A stretch of DNA of 64,000 nt, taken from NCBI RefSeq assembly GCF_010993975.1, contig NZ_JAACZO010000056.1:124001-188000 (forward strand), in the 5' to 3' direction. Position 1 is the first letter of the stretch; every line of letters starts with the position of its first letter. Source of the DNA: Halomonas faecis. Lineage in GTDB: Bacteria; Pseudomonadota; Gammaproteobacteria; Pseudomonadales; Halomonadaceae. A program made the translations under genes and the position numbers. The notes under the pieces are model-generated. The model was not told where the DNA came from. It saw nothing but the letters and a program-made list of their open reading frames with translations, and did not search any database. Of the stretch, positions 29,170-38,404 are shown in pieces.

Positions 29170-30789
29170 TCAGCTTTTCATTCGAAAATGGCGTAGACGT
29201 ACCCCGGTGGCGGCAAGCCAGGCGAAATAGAGCCCCGCACCGGCGAGTACCAATGCCCCCAGCCAGGCGGCGCGCGCCCACACCGACCAGCCGAGCCAGG
29301 CCTGCCACTCGGGCGCGAGCCACGCCAATCCCGCCACCATCACCGTGCAGCCGCCAAGCAGCTGCACGCCGTAGCGCCCCCAGCCAGGCTGGAAGACCAA
29401 CACGCCCTCGCGGCGCAGCAGCCAGCCCAGCATGCCGGCGTTCATGAACGCCGAAAGCGCGGTGGCCAGCGCCAGGCCAGCATGCGCCAGCGGCCAGATG
29501 AGAATCAGGTTGAAGACCATGTTGGCCACCATGGCAACGATACCCACCTTCACCGGGGTCTTGGTGTCCTGACGGGCGAAGAAGCCTGGCGCCAGCACTT
29601 TGATCAGCATGAAGGCGACCAAACCCACGGCATAGGCACGCAGGCTCATCGCCGCCATGGTGATGTCGTGTTCGGTCATGGCGCCGTAGTGGAACAGGCT
29701 GATCAGCAGTGGCTCGGCGAGCACCACCAGCGCCAGTGCCGCCGGCAGGCCCAGCAGCAGCACGCTGCGAATCGCCCAGTCGAGCATGGCGCTGAAGTGC
29801 TCACGGGACTGCTCGGCATGGCGCTTGGAGAGCGCCGGCAAGATCACCGTGCCGATGGCGATGCCGAATACGCCCAGCGGCAGCTCGACCAGGCGGTCGG
29901 AATAATAGAGCCAGGAGACGCTCCCCGCCGCCAGCAACGAGGCGAGCACGGTATCGAGCAGCAGGTTGATCTGCGATACCGAGACGCCGAACAGCGCCGG
30001 CACCATCAGCTTGAGGATGCGTCGCACACCGGCGTGGGCGAAGTCGGGCCAGGGCCGAGGCAACAAACCCAGACGCGCCAGGAATGGCACCTGGAAGGCC
30101 AGTTGGGCGAGGCCGGCGATCAGCACGCCCCAGGCCAGTGCCATGGCCGGCTCGGCGAACAGCGGAGTGAGCGCGAGCGCCGAACCGATCAGCGCGAGGT
30201 TGAGCAGCACCGGGGTGAAGGCCGGCACTGCGAAGCGGTTCCAGGTATTGAGGGTACTGCCGGCAAAGGCGGTGAGCGAGATCAGCAGCAGGTAGGGGAA
30301 GGTAAGGCGCAGCATGTCGGCGGTGAGCGCCAGCTTCGCCGGGTCGCGACCGAAGCCGGGGGCGAAAAGCCATACCAGCCAGGGAGCGGCCAGCATGGCC
30401 AAGGCGGTGATCAAGGCGAGCACCGCCGCGAGGCTGCCGGCTACCGCATCGAGCAGCTCGCGCACCTCGCGCTTGCTGCCGCGGGTCGCCACCTCGGAGA
30501 GCACCGGCACGAAGGCCTGGTTGAAGGCGCCCTCGGCGAACAGTCGACGCAGGAAGTTGGGGATCTTGAAAGCCACGAAGAAGGCGTCCGCGCCATTGCC
30601 CGCCCCGAGCAGCGCGGCGATGACCACGTCGCGCACCAGCCCCATGACACGCGAAAGCATGGTCATGGCACTGACCACCAGGCCCGAGCGCATCAGACCC
30701 CCGCTCTTTGGGGCCACGGCGCGCTCGTCATCGGTCACGGTCGATGTCTCGGGCTCGGGCGGTGAACCGGGTGGCTGGCGATCCGTCAC
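29170..30789 (-). CDS. murJ: Lipid II flippase MurJ
   Basis: Polytopic MOP-superfamily protein (about 14 membrane helices) that moves lipid II across the inner membrane for peptidoglycan synthesis. MurJ hallmarks are SAMTMLSRVMGLVRDVVIA and FKIPNFLRRLFAEGAFNQAFVPV. The frame opens at 30831 inside the rpsT terminator; the GTG at 30789, preceded by GAGGAA, is more plausible and gives 539 residues with a short polar N-tail. It lies just upstream of ribF as in relatives. Confidence 0.93.
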   Translation of the reverse strand: MTDRQPPGSPPEPETSTVTDDERAVAPKSGGLMRSGLVVSAMTMLSRVMGLVRDVVIAALLGAGNGADAFFVAFKIPNFLRRLFAEGAFNQAFVPVLSEVATRGSKREVRELLDAVAGSLAAVLALITALAMLAAPWLVWLFAPGFGRDPAKLALTADMLRLTFPYLLLISLTAFAGSTLNTWNRFAVPAFTPVLLNLALIGSALALTPLFAEPAMALAWGVLIAGLAQLAFQVPFLARLGLLPRPWPDFAHAGVRRILKLMVPALFGVSVSQINLLLDTVLASLLAAGSVSWLYYSDRLVELPLGVFGIAIGTVILPALSKRHAEQSREHFSAMLDWAIRSVLLLGLPAALALVVLAEPLLISLFHYGAMTEHDITMAAMSLRAYAVGLVAFMLIKVLAPGFFARQDTKTPVKVGIVAMVANMVFNLILIWPLAHAGLALATALSAFMNAGMLGWLLRREGVLVFQPGWGRYGVQLLGGCTVMVAGLAWLAPEWQAWLGWSVWARAAWLGALVLAGAGLYFAWLAATGVRLRHFRMKS

Positions 30790-30830
30790 GATCTTCCTCG
30801 GTCGACGCGAAAGTCTTGCGGTCGGGCACA

Positions 30831-30856
30831 AAAAAACCGGCCGCAGCCGGTTTTTT
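30831..30856. terminator. Bidirectional intrinsic terminator after rpsT
   Basis: AAAAAACCGGC (30831-30841) pairs with GCCGGTTTTTT (30846-30856) around a CGCA loop; the A and T runs give U tails in both directions. It lies 18 nt after the rpsT stop. Confidence 0.92.
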
Positions 30857-30873
30857 CTGGCGCCTCACCGGCC

Positions 30874-31140
30874 TTACGCCGCGAGCGCCTTGATGCGCGC
30901 GTTGAGACGGCTCTTGAGGCGAGCGGCCTTCTTCTTCGACAGCACGTCCTTGTCGGCGATGCGATCGATGATCGGCTGCGCCTGCTTGAAAGCGTCCATG
31001 GCCTGGGCGTGGTCGCCGCCATTGATGGCCTTGATGACGTTCTTGACGTAGGTACGAACCATGCTGCGCTGGCTCGCCTTCAGGACACGACGGCCCTCGG
31101 CCTGACGGGCCCGCTTGCGGGCTTGCTTGCTGTTTGCCAC
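30874..31140 (-). CDS. rpsT: 30S ribosomal protein S20
   Basis: An 88-residue basic ribosomal protein (ANSKQARKRARQAEGRRVLK ... LKSRLNARIKALAA) that binds 16S rRNA. The start is GTG at 31140 with AAGGAG upstream; the longer open frame to 31242 is not coding. A non-ATG start is typical for rpsT, whose E. coli homologue uses UUG and is autoregulated. It is a single gene closed by a strong terminator. Confidence 0.97.
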   Translation of the reverse strand: MANSKQARKRARQAEGRRVLKASQRSMVRTYVKNVIKAINGGDHAQAMDAFKQAQPIIDRIADKDVLSKKKAARLKSRLNARIKALAA

Positions 31141-31353
31141 TGACTGTCTCCTTGGAGAAAGTTGCTGCCGCCGCACCGGGCGACACGTATTTAACCGATT
31201 GATCCGACAGGAAAAGAAAAAGATCCCCGTCGGCCTGGCCATCTGGCCGACCGCTTGCTGAGAAGCGATCGCTTATGGGCCGTGTCTGAGAGGATGGCGC
31301 ATCCTATCATAGCCTCGATGCGTCATGCCAGCACCCGACGCCCCCCGCGCCCA

Positions 31354-32493
31354 TCACACGACCACGAGGTTGTCGCGGTGTATCAGCTCCGGCGCCTCCA
31401 TGAAACCGAGGATCGCCTCGATCCGATGGCTGGGTTGCCCCTGAATCTGGCGGGCGTCGTCGGCACCGTAGTTGACCAGCCCCTTGGCCACGCGCTCGCC
31501 ATGTTCGTCGATGCACAGCACCATGTCGCCTCGCACGAAGCTGCCGGATACCGCCTTGACGCCCACCGGCAGCAGACTCGAGCCACGATCGCGCAATACC
31601 TTCACCGCTCCGGCATCCAGGGTCAGGCTGCCACGCACCTGCAGCTGGCCAGCCAACCAGCGCTTGCGCGCCGCCATGGGCGCTTGATCGGGGCTGAGCA
31701 GCGTCCCCAGCCGCTCGCCGTCGACCAGCCGCGTGAGCACCTCAGGCTGACGGCCGCTGGCGATCGCCGTACAGGCGCCGGAACGCGCGGCCAGCCGCGC
31801 GGCACGCACCTTGGTGGCCATGCCACCTCGCCCCAGAGTGCCGCTGCCGCCGGCCATCGCCACGAAGGAGGGGTCATCGGCCCGCCCTTCATGGATCAGT
31901 CGCGCCGCGGCGTGGTGGCGCGGGTCGGCGTCGAAGAGGCCTTCCTGGTCGGTGAGGATGACCAGCGCATCGGCCTCCAGCAGGTTGGCGACCAGCGCAC
32001 CCAGAGTATCGTTGTCGCCGAAGCGGATCTCGTCGGTGACCACGGTGTCGTTCTCGTTGACCACCGGCACCACCCGTAGGTCGACCAGGGTACGCAGGGC
32101 GGAACGGGCATTGAGATAGCGCTTGCGGTTGGAGAGGTCGTCGTGGGTCAGAAGCACCTGGGCGGTGAGCAGGTCGTGACGCGCGAAATGGTGCTCGTAG
32201 CACTGAGTCAGGCCGTTCTGTCCCACCGCGGCAGCCGCCTGCAGCTGGTAGACCGCCGAGGGTCGCGCCTGCCAGCCCAGCCGCACCATCCCCGCCGCCA
32301 CGGCGCCGGAGGAAACCAGCACCACCTCGATGCCACGGCGGTGCAGCGCGGCAATCTGGTCCACCCAACCGCCGACGGCCGCCTCGTCGAGGCCGCGGCC
32401 ATCGTTGGTCAACAACGCACTGCCGACCTTCACCACCACGCGGCGGGCATCACGCAAGGCATCACGCCCTCCTCGCTGATCTTCGAGCGTCAT
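31354..32493 (-). CDS. proB: Glutamate 5-kinase
   Basis: First step of proline synthesis, ATP-dependent phosphorylation of glutamate. The 379-residue product has the amino-acid-kinase fold ([60 protein letters not shown]) and a C-terminal PUA domain (about 285-370). Proline is a compatible solute in halophiles, which fits the inferred host. It is directly downstream of obgE (11-nt gap), as in Pseudomonas and relatives. Confidence 0.96.
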   Translation of the reverse strand: MTLEDQRGGRDALRDARRVVVKVGSALLTNDGRGLDEAAVGGWVDQIAALHRRGIEVVLVSSGAVAAGMVRLGWQARPSAVYQLQAAAAVGQNGLTQCYEHHFARHDLLTAQVLLTHDDLSNRKRYLNARSALRTLVDLRVVPVVNENDTVVTDEIRFGDNDTLGALVANLLEADALVILTDQEGLFDADPRHHAAARLIHEGRADDPSFVAMAGGSGTLGRGGMATKVRAARLAARSGACTAIASGRQPEVLTRLVDGERLGTLLSPDQAPMAARKRWLAGQLQVRGSLTLDAGAVKVLRDRGSSLLPVGVKAVSGSFVRGDMVLCIDEHGERVAKGLVNYGADDARQIQGQPSHRIEAILGFMEAPELIHRDNLVVV

Positions 32494-32504
32494 CTCACGC
32501 GCTC

Positions 32505-33689
32505 CTACTCCACATATTCGACTTCGACGTCGTAGTCGTCGTCATCGAAGTCGTCGTCGTCAGCGCTCCGCTTACGCTTGCGGCCCAGCCTCGCCTCGGC
32601 GCGGGCCACGGCTTCGGCCTCCATGCGTGCACGCATGTCACGGGCCTGGGCGGCAGCCTCTTCGTCCTCGTTCTCCAGACGCCGCTGCTCGGTCAGCCAG
32701 CGATGGGCAGCCTGAACCAGGGCATCGGTACCCTCGTTGGATAGGGCCGAGATACGGAACACCGGCCCCTGCCACCCCAGACGGGCGACGATTGCCTCGG
32801 CCTTCGCGTCACGCTCGTCTTCGGGCAGCAGGTCGAGCTTGTTGAGCACCAGCCAGCGCGGCAACTCGGCCAGGGTCGGCGAAAACGCCCCCAGCTCGTG
32901 GGCGATCGCCTCGGCGGCCGCCACGGGATCCGACTCGTCGAAGGGCGCCACGTCCACCACGTGGAACAGCAATCGCGTGCGCGTCAGGTGCTTGAGGAAG
33001 CGCAACCCCAGACCGGCACCGTCGGAGGCGCCTTCGATCAACCCCGGCACGTCGGCCATGACGAAGTGCTCGTGCATGCCCAGCTTGACGACGCCCAGGC
33101 TGGGCACCAGCGTCGTGAAGGGATAGTCGGCGACCTTGGGCTTGGCCGCGGAGACGGCGCGGATCAGCGTCGACTTGCCGGCGTTGGGCAGACCCAGCAA
33201 CCCCACGTCGGCCATCACCTTCATCTCCAGGCGCAGGTTGCGCCGCTCCCCCTCCGTTCCCGGCGTGGTTCTGCGCGGCGCACGGTTGGTCGACGACTTG
33301 AAGTGGATGTTGCCCAGTCCGCGACGGCCACCCTGGGCTACCAGCACCTGCTGGCCGATCTCGGTGACGTCAGCAATCACCTCCAGGGTATCTTCGTCGA
33401 TCACCGTGGTACCCACTGGCACCTTGACCGCCAGATCGCTGCCGGCGCGGCCGCTCATCTGCCGCCCCTGTCCAGGGCGGCCGTTCTCGGCGGCATAGAA
33501 ACGCTGATACTTGAAATCGATCAGCGTGTTGAGCGAGTCGTCGCCCACCAGGTAGACGCTGCCGCCATGACCGCCGTCGCCACCGTCGGGCCCACCCTTG
33601 GGCACGTACTTCTCGCGACGGAAACTCAGGCAGCCGTTACCCCCCTTGCCGGCGGCCACGATGATCGAAGCCTCATCGACGAACTGCAT
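32505..33689 (-). CDS. obgE: GTPase Obg/CgtA
   Basis: Essential ribosome-associated GTPase in 50S assembly and the stringent response. The 394-residue product has the glycine-rich Obg fold ([23 protein letters not shown], about 1-158), a G domain with [18 protein letters not shown] and NKLDLL, and a strongly acidic C-terminal tail ([18 protein letters not shown]). The ATG at 33689 gives the conserved N-terminus. It follows rpmA after a hairpin. Confidence 0.97.
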   Translation of the reverse strand: MQFVDEASIIVAAGKGGNGCLSFRREKYVPKGGPDGGDGGHGGSVYLVGDDSLNTLIDFKYQRFYAAENGRPGQGRQMSGRAGSDLAVKVPVGTTVIDEDTLEVIADVTEIGQQVLVAQGGRRGLGNIHFKSSTNRAPRRTTPGTEGERRNLRLEMKVMADVGLLGLPNAGKSTLIRAVSAAKPKVADYPFTTLVPSLGVVKLGMHEHFVMADVPGLIEGASDGAGLGLRFLKHLTRTRLLFHVVDVAPFDESDPVAAAEAIAHELGAFSPTLAELPRWLVLNKLDLLPEDERDAKAEAIVARLGWQGPVFRISALSNEGTDALVQAAHRWLTEQRRLENEDEEAAAQARDMRARMEAEAVARAEARLGRKRKRSADDDDFDDDDYDVEVEYVE

Positions 33690-33728
33690 CGTTTCACTCT
33701 CCTGACGACATCCGTCGCCATGATACAA

Positions 33729-33754
33729 GAAGGCCCCGCCAGGGCGGGGCCTTC
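33729..33754 (-). terminator. Hairpin between rpmA and obgE
   Basis: GAAGGCCCCGCC (33729-33740) pairs with GGCGGGGCCTTC (33743-33754). The very stable stem lies 22 nt after the rpmA stop, followed on the minus strand by TTGTATCATGG rather than a U tract. It is probably a partial terminator that lowers obgE relative to the ribosomal genes. Confidence 0.7.
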
Positions 33755-33775
33755 TCGCTGCAAGGGCCGGCGCTC

Positions 33776-34033
33776 TCAGGCAGAGACGACGCTGACGAAC
33801 TTGCGATTCTTCGGACCCTTGGTCTCGAACTTGATCACACCATCGTTCAGGGCGAACAGGGTGTGGTCGCGGCCCAGGCCGACACCGGTGCCGGCGTGGA
33901 ACTTGGTGCCGCGCTGGCGCACGATGATGTTGCCGGCGGTCACGGTCTGACCACCGAACAGCTTGACGCCAAGGCGTTTGGACTCGCTGTCGCGACCGTT
34001 ACGGGTGGAACCCGCTGCCTTCTTGTGAGCCAT
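33776..34033 (-). CDS. rpmA: 50S ribosomal protein L27
   Basis: An 85-residue L27, [24 protein letters not shown] and onward, with the flexible basic N-terminus that reaches the peptidyl-transferase centre and the [21 protein letters not shown] core. No N-terminal cleavage extension of the Firmicutes type is present. It is 36 nt downstream of rplU, the universal L21-L27 pair. Confidence 0.98.
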   Translation of the reverse strand: MAHKKAAGSTRNGRDSESKRLGVKLFGGQTVTAGNIIVRQRGTKFHAGTGVGLGRDHTLFALNDGVIKFETKGPKNRKFVSVVSA

Positions 34034-34069
34034 TGCAAATACCTCGCTGGTTCAGGGGGAAAGGACCGC

Positions 34070-34381
34070 TCAGGCGGAGATCCCGGTGATCTTGACTTCA
34101 GTGAACCACTGGCGGTGGCCCTGACGCTTCATGTGGTGCTTGCGGCGACGGAACTTGATGATGCGCACCTTCTCGCCGCGGCCGTGAGACACGACCTCGG
34201 CGGAAACCTTGGCACCCTCGACCAGCGGCGCGCCAACCTTGACGTCGTCCACACCGCCGACCAGCAGGACCTCGTCGAAATCGATGCTTTCGCCGGTCGG
34301 CACCTCGATCTTCTCGAGCTTGAGGGTCTGGCCTTCCTGAACGCGGTACTGCTTGCCGCCGCTCTTGATAACTGCGTACAT
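34070..34381 (-). CDS. rplU: 50S ribosomal protein L21
   Basis: A 103-residue L21 ([20 protein letters not shown] ... [25 protein letters not shown]), binding 23S rRNA. ATG 34381 with GAGAGAAG upstream is chosen; the longer open frame to 34681 is leader and intergenic DNA. It is first in the rplU-rpmA-obgE run, transcribed from the promoter at 34487-34515. Confidence 0.98.
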   Translation of the reverse strand: MYAVIKSGGKQYRVQEGQTLKLEKIEVPTGESIDFDEVLLVGGVDDVKVGAPLVEGAKVSAEVVSHGRGEKVRIIKFRRRKHHMKRQGHRQWFTEVKITGISA

Positions 34382-34486
34382 GCTTCTCTCTCCAGGGCTC
34401 ATCGGGAGTTGGCTCTTCATCGGCCTGCTTCGAGTGGCGCCCCTTACGGCAGCCATCTGACAGGGAGCGTGATGAGTGGGTCGCGA

Positions 34487-34515
34487 ATTATAACGGCGAG
34501 CGCGGCCGGGCACAA
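34487..34515 (-). promoter_or_regulatory. Sigma70 promoter of rplU-rpmA
   Basis: On the minus strand TTGTGC (34515-34510), a 17-bp spacer, then perfect TATAAT (34492-34487). It lies about 105 nt before the rplU ATG, leaving a leader of roughly 100 nt. Confidence 0.8.
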
Positions 34516-34517
34516 CC

Positions 34518-34551
34518 GTCAAGCGCCCGTGTGTCGCGCGTGGCGCTTGAC
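34518..34551. repeat. 10-bp inverted repeat between rplU and ispB promoters
   Basis: GTCAAGCGCC (34518-34527) and GGCGCTTGAC (34542-34551) flank a 14-nt centre. The right arm contains the -35 element of the ispB promoter and the left arm lies just behind the -35 of the rplU promoter. It could be a shared operator. Confidence 0.5.
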
Positions 34552-34575
34552 GCCCCTGCAGGGGCCCCATAGCAT
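34547..34575 (+). promoter_or_regulatory. Putative ispB promoter with a palindromic spacer
   Basis: TTGACG at 34547-34552, a 17-bp spacer and TAGCAT at 34570-34575. The region 34552-34565 is a perfect 14-bp palindrome (GCCCCTGCAGGGGC) that fills most of the spacer, a place where a regulator could sit. Confidence 0.55.
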
Positions 34576-34644
34576 GGCCGGCATCCCAAGGCCAGCGGCG
34601 TCCAGCGCCATGCGCCGGCCCCACCCGCTCGATGAAACCGCGCC

Positions 34645-35649
34645 ATGCCTGCCAACGCCTCGACCACAACCGCTTCACCACCCGCTGCCTCTCCGCTGCA
34701 CGCCGCGGTTGCCGATGACTTCGCGGCGGTCGACCGCACGATCATGGCGCAGCTGACCTCCCGCGTGCCGCTGGTGGAAACCATCGGGCAATACATCGTC
34801 GCCAGCGGCGGCAAACGGCTGCGTCCGCTGCTGGTGCTGCTCGCCGCCCGTGCCCTGGGCTATGACGGCAACCGACACGTGACGCTAGCCACGCTGGTCG
34901 AATTCATGCACACCTCGACCCTGCTGCACGACGACGTGGTGGACGATTCGCACCTGCGCCGCGGCAAGGCCACCGCCAACGATGCCTGGGGCAACGCCCC
35001 CTCGGTACTGGTGGGCGACTTCCTCTATTCGCGCTCCTTCCAGATGATGGTAGAAGTGGGCTCGATGCGAATCATGGAGGTACTCTCCAGCGCCACCTGC
35101 GTCATCGCCGAGGGCGAGGTGCTGCAGCTCACCAACGTCGGCAACCCCGACATCGACGAGGCCGCCTACTTCGAGACCATCCAGGGCAAGACGGCCATGC
35201 TCTTCGAGGCGGCATCGCACAGCGGCGCCATCCTCGCTGACGCCACGCCCGAACAGGAGGCCGCCCTGCAGCACTATGGGCGCTACCTGGGGCTTGCCTT
35301 CCAGCTCGTCGACGATCTGCTCGACTATCAAGGCAACGCCGAGGCCATGGGCAAGAACGTCGGCGATGATCTGGCCGAGGGCAAGCCCACTCTGCCCTTG
35401 ATCCAGGCCATGGCCGTCGGCACGCCGGAGCAAGCCCAGTTGGTACGCCGCGCCATCCGTAAAGGCGGTCTCGACCACCTCGAGGCCGTGCTCGAGATCG
35501 TTCGCGACACCGGCGCCCTGGACTACACCCGGGCCCGAGCCATCGAAATGGCCGACCGCGCCCTGGCCCAGCTCGACGCCCTGCCGGCCAGCCGCTATCG
35601 TGACAGCATGGCCGACCTGGCGCGCCTGGCCGTGGATCGCCAGACCTGA
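34645..35649 (+). CDS. ispB: Octaprenyl (polyprenyl) diphosphate synthase IspB
   Basis: Trans-polyprenyl synthase that makes the side chain of ubiquinone and menaquinone. The 334-residue product has the first Asp-rich motif [15 protein letters not shown] and the second [10 protein letters not shown], plus [15 protein letters not shown]. Chain length cannot be read reliably; ubiquinone-9 would be usual for Halomonas. It is divergent from rplU, the standard gammaproteobacterial neighbour. Confidence 0.95.
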   Translation: MPANASTTTASPPAASPLHAAVADDFAAVDRTIMAQLTSRVPLVETIGQYIVASGGKRLRPLLVLLAARALGYDGNRHVTLATLVEFMHTSTLLHDDVVDDSHLRRGKATANDAWGNAPSVLVGDFLYSRSFQMMVEVGSMRIMEVLSSATCVIAEGEVLQLTNVGNPDIDEAAYFETIQGKTAMLFEAASHSGAILADATPEQEAALQHYGRYLGLAFQLVDDLLDYQGNAEAMGKNVGDDLAEGKPTLPLIQAMAVGTPEQAQLVRRAIRKGGLDHLEAVLEIVRDTGALDYTRARAIEMADRALAQLDALPASRYRDSMADLARLAVDRQT

Positions 35650-35658
35650 CCGCGGGGC

Positions 35659-35686
35659 TTGCACCAAGACTCGATTCAGGTATAGT
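35659..35686 (+). promoter_or_regulatory. Promoter of tRNA-Pro
   Basis: TTGCAC (35659-35664), 16-bp spacer, TATAGT (35681-35686), about 40 nt before the mature tRNA 5' end. The -35 starts 10 nt after the ispB stop. Confidence 0.6.
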
Positions 35687-35726
35687 ACGCAACGCGTTTA
35701 CGGCAACAGCCTTCACGACGCGATAA

Positions 35727-35803
35727 CGGAGTATAGCTCAGCTTGGTAGAGCGCTGCCTTCGGGAGGCAGAGGTCGTAGGTTCGAATCCTGCTACTCCGA
35801 CCA
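35727..35803 (+). tRNA. tRNA-Pro (anticodon CGG)
   Basis: A 77-nt cloverleaf with encoded CCA. Acceptor CGGAGTA pairs with TACTCCG; D arm GCTC...GAGC; anticodon stem CTGCC/GGCAG with loop TTCGGGA, so the anticodon is CGG with G37, as in tRNA-Pro; T arm GTAGG-TTCGAAT-CCTGC. C1-G72 is also a proline identity feature. A rho-independent terminator follows. Confidence 0.97.
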
Positions 35804-35814
35804 AAAACATCAGC

Positions 35815-35854
35815 AAAAACCGCCACTTACGGATCATTCCGGGTGGCGGTTTTT
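35815..35854 (+). terminator. Intrinsic terminator of tRNA-Pro
   Basis: AAAAACCGCCAC (35815-35826) pairs with GTGGCGGTTTTT (35843-35854) around a 16-nt loop, with a T run in the right arm. A decayed copy of its right arm is found at 38366-38404. Confidence 0.88.
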
Positions 35855-35993
35855 GCGTGGCCGGACCGTAATCCTCGACGGAGCCGACCATGCTGCCGAT
35901 CGAGCCCCACCGTTTGGCCTGGAAACCGAGCCACTCCCCCGATGCGACGCCCCCCGGTAACGGCCACTGCAACGTCATGCCATCGATGATATA

Positions 35994-36012
35994 TTTAATG
36001 AGAATCACTACA
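35994..36012 (+). promoter_or_regulatory. Fur box upstream of the TonB receptor
   Basis: TTTAATGAGAATCACTACA matches 13 of 19 positions of the Fur consensus (GATAATGATAATCATTATC), including the core AATGA-AATCA. It lies about 110 nt before the start codon in an AT-rich promoter-like stretch, so iron repression is likely. Confidence 0.7.
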
Positions 36013-36119
36013 TTTAGCATTGCTTTCTATGGCCGTTCGTACGCCCCGACTACAGCGCTCCCGCAACTGAAAGTCATAGGCGAGCGGCTAAGACTTCTAC
36101 ACCACAGGGGATGTCACGC

Positions 36120-38252
36120 ATGACTGATCGTAAAATCCGGACTGGTGCCTCACGGACACGTTGGCAGCGCACCACCACCACCCTGGTGTGCTGCACACCG
36201 CTGGTCGCCTTACCCGTTAGCGGGAGCGCGCAAGAGACAGGCAGCAGCCAGGACGACGAGCAGGAGGCGTATCGCCTCACGCCCATCATCGTCAACGCCC
36301 AGGCAATCGCCGATGACAACGCGAACACGGTCGTGGCCCGGGAGCTCTGGATGGGCGGCAAGGTCGCGACCAGCATCCAGGACACCCCCGCTTCCGTCTC
36401 GGTCATCACCGAAAAAGAAATCGAGCAACGCGATGCCGATAACACCGAGGAAGTCCTGCAATATACGCCCGGCATCCTCACCGGCTACTGGGGGACCGAC
36501 AACCGCAACGATTACTACAAGATTCGCGGCTTCGACGCCACGACCTACCGCGACGGGATGACACTCGGCTCGATGCGCGGCGTGCGCGAGGAACCCTACG
36601 CCTACGAACGCGTCGAGGTGCTGCGGGGCGCCAACTCCACCCTGTTCGGCCCGGCGGACCCCGGTGGCTCGATCAACTTCGTGAGCAAACGGCCAAAATT
36701 CGAACGCTTTGGCGAAGGCTACCTGGGCTATGGCTCCTTCGATCACAAGGAGGCCGGTATCGATGTGGGAGATACGCTGGATGCCGACAAGACGCTGGCC
36801 TATCGCTTCACCGGCAAAGTCCAGGACAGCGACCGCGAATACGATCACTCCAAGAACGACAAGCAGTTCTTCATGGGCGGCCTGACCTGGGAACCGACGG
36901 CGTACACCACCGCAACTGTCATCGTCGACTATCTGCAGCGTGACAACACGCCCAACAGCGGTGGCTATCCGTTTGACCGGGAATATGACCGCAGCAACTT
37001 CTTTGGCGAGCCGGATTACAACTTTCACGATGTCGATCGGTCCAGTATTACCGGGATGCTCACCCATGATTTCGCTAACGGGCTGACCCTGCGCGGCAAC
37101 CTGCGCTACAGCGACCTGACCGACGACTACGGTTACGTCTATATCACTGACAATCCGGCACGAACCGGCACGCTGGTCGACCGTGGCTATATTGGAAGAG
37201 ATAGAGAAGCCCAGGAGTTGATCGGCAACGCCATCCTGCAATACGACACCAGCGTTGGCCCGGTCGATAGCAGTACGCTGGGCGGGGTCGAATATCGCGA
37301 TGAATCCAGCAAAACCACGTCCGTTTACGCGCCGGGAGATCCGATCGATGTCTCGAACCCCGTATATCAAGGCGCCCCGAGCAGCCTGACCCCCTATAGC
37401 GCCAATGATCAGGACAACAGGACTCGGTCGATTTTCCTGACGCAGAACCTGTCCTTCTATGACCATGTCATCGTCACCGCGGGCGTTCGCAATGACTCAA
37501 TGGATCTCTCCAGCACCGACCTCGCGGGAACCACCTCGTCCGACGACGTCTCGGAGACCTCGTACCGGGGCGCACTGACCTACAAAATCACTGACGAGGT
37601 TTCCACCTATTACAGCTATGTGGAATCGATCGCGCCTCCGACCATCGGCGTCAAACCCGAGCGCGGCAAGCAGCACGAGCTTGGCGTGAAATATGCGCCC
37701 ATTGGTATGAACGCGCTGTTCTCGGCTGCCGTTTATGAACTGAACAAGGACAACGTGGGCATCGCGGTGGTACAGGGTGACGGCACCATCGAACAGGAAA
37801 CCGTCGGCGAATCCCGTGTGCGCGGCTTCGATCTGGAAGCCAAGGCCGAACTGACCGACAACCTGAGCCTGACCGGCGGCTATTCGTATATGGACCAGGC
37901 GGTGATTCGCGGCACGCTGAGCGATGGCACGTCAATCGAAGGGAACCAGTTCGCTACGGCACCGAAGCAAACCATGTCGCTGTGGACGCATTATACCCTG
38001 CCGGATACGGGCATGAGTCTCGGTCTGGGTGCCCGCTATGTCGATTCCTATTATTTCGATGCCGCCAACACCTCCAAAAGCGAGTCGGCAACGCTCTTCG
38101 ATGCCTCCTTCGGTTACCAAGTCGTCAAGAATACCGATCTTGCCGTCAACGTCAGCAACCTGCTCGACGAGCAGTACGTGGTCAACTCCGGCACGGCGGA
38201 TTTCTATAATCAGGGCCGAGAAATCAAGGCAAAACTGAGCTACCGTTGGTGA
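36120..38252 (+). CDS. TonB-dependent siderophore receptor
   Basis: Outer-membrane receptor for ferric siderophores, powered by TonB-ExbB-ExbD. The 710-residue product has a signal peptide, a plug domain (TPASVSVITEKEIEQRDADNTEEVLQYTPGI; VEVLRGANSTLFGPADPGGSINFVSKRP) and a 22-strand barrel ending in the aromatic SYRW. It most resembles the FhuA/FpvA-type siderophore receptor family; the ligand is unknown. No siderophore synthesis or permease genes are adjacent. The ATG at 36120 is preferred to 36111 by spacing from GGGG. Composition is lower in GC than the flanks, and a Fur box lies upstream. Confidence 0.93.
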   Translation: MTDRKIRTGASRTRWQRTTTTLVCCTPLVALPVSGSAQETGSSQDDEQEAYRLTPIIVNAQAIADDNANTVVARELWMGGKVATSIQDTPASVSVITEKEIEQRDADNTEEVLQYTPGILTGYWGTDNRNDYYKIRGFDATTYRDGMTLGSMRGVREEPYAYERVEVLRGANSTLFGPADPGGSINFVSKRPKFERFGEGYLGYGSFDHKEAGIDVGDTLDADKTLAYRFTGKVQDSDREYDHSKNDKQFFMGGLTWEPTAYTTATVIVDYLQRDNTPNSGGYPFDREYDRSNFFGEPDYNFHDVDRSSITGMLTHDFANGLTLRGNLRYSDLTDDYGYVYITDNPARTGTLVDRGYIGRDREAQELIGNAILQYDTSVGPVDSSTLGGVEYRDESSKTTSVYAPGDPIDVSNPVYQGAPSSLTPYSANDQDNRTRSIFLTQNLSFYDHVIVTAGVRNDSMDLSSTDLAGTTSSDDVSETSYRGALTYKITDEVSTYYSYVESIAPPTIGVKPERGKQHELGVKYAPIGMNALFSAAVYELNKDNVGIAVVQGDGTIEQETVGESRVRGFDLEAKAELTDNLSLTGGYSYMDQAVIRGTLSDGTSIEGNQFATAPKQTMSLWTHYTLPDTGMSLGLGARYVDSYYFDAANTSKSESATLFDASFGYQVVKNTDLAVNVSNLLDEQYVVNSGTADFYNQGREIKAKLSYRW

Positions 38253-38340
38253 ACGAACGCTTCACTCAGGACTGGCTGCCTGCAAGCCCAGCTCTCGGAC
38301 GGCGGCACTGATGCCGATGCGGCCTGAACTCCGGCTGGAA

Positions 38341-38404
38341 GACTCGAACCCGCTACTGTGCCTCATGCCGGGTGGCGGCTTTGCATGGTCGGGCCGGGAC
38401 TCTC
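38341..38404 (+). repeat. Decayed duplicate of the tRNA-Pro 3' end and its terminator
   Basis: The stretch resembles 35781-35891: CGAACCCGCTACT against the tRNA T-arm/acceptor CGAATCCTGCTACT, then CCGGGTGGCGG-CTTTGC against CCGGGTGGCGG-TTTTTGC, continuing in alternating matches to CATG. The left half of the terminator is missing. It directly abuts the 3' end of a broken GGDEF-EAL gene. Confidence 0.6.

Noticed and set aside
29482-30765. 427-codon plus-strand open frame rich in Gln/His/Glu
   Set aside because: Antisense shadow of murJ; the composition is what reversed membrane-protein codons give.
30790-30831. ATG start for murJ at 30831
   Set aside because: This codon lies within the rpsT intrinsic terminator; a GTG at 30789 has a good GAGGAA site.
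31263-31274. AAGCGATCGCTT palindrome (contains GCGATCGC)
   Set aside because: A single 12-bp palindrome without neighbours; I found no reason to treat it as an operator or HIP-like array.
36210-37466. 418-codon minus-strand open frame
   Set aside because: Antisense to the TonB receptor plug and barrel region, which has strong family motifs.
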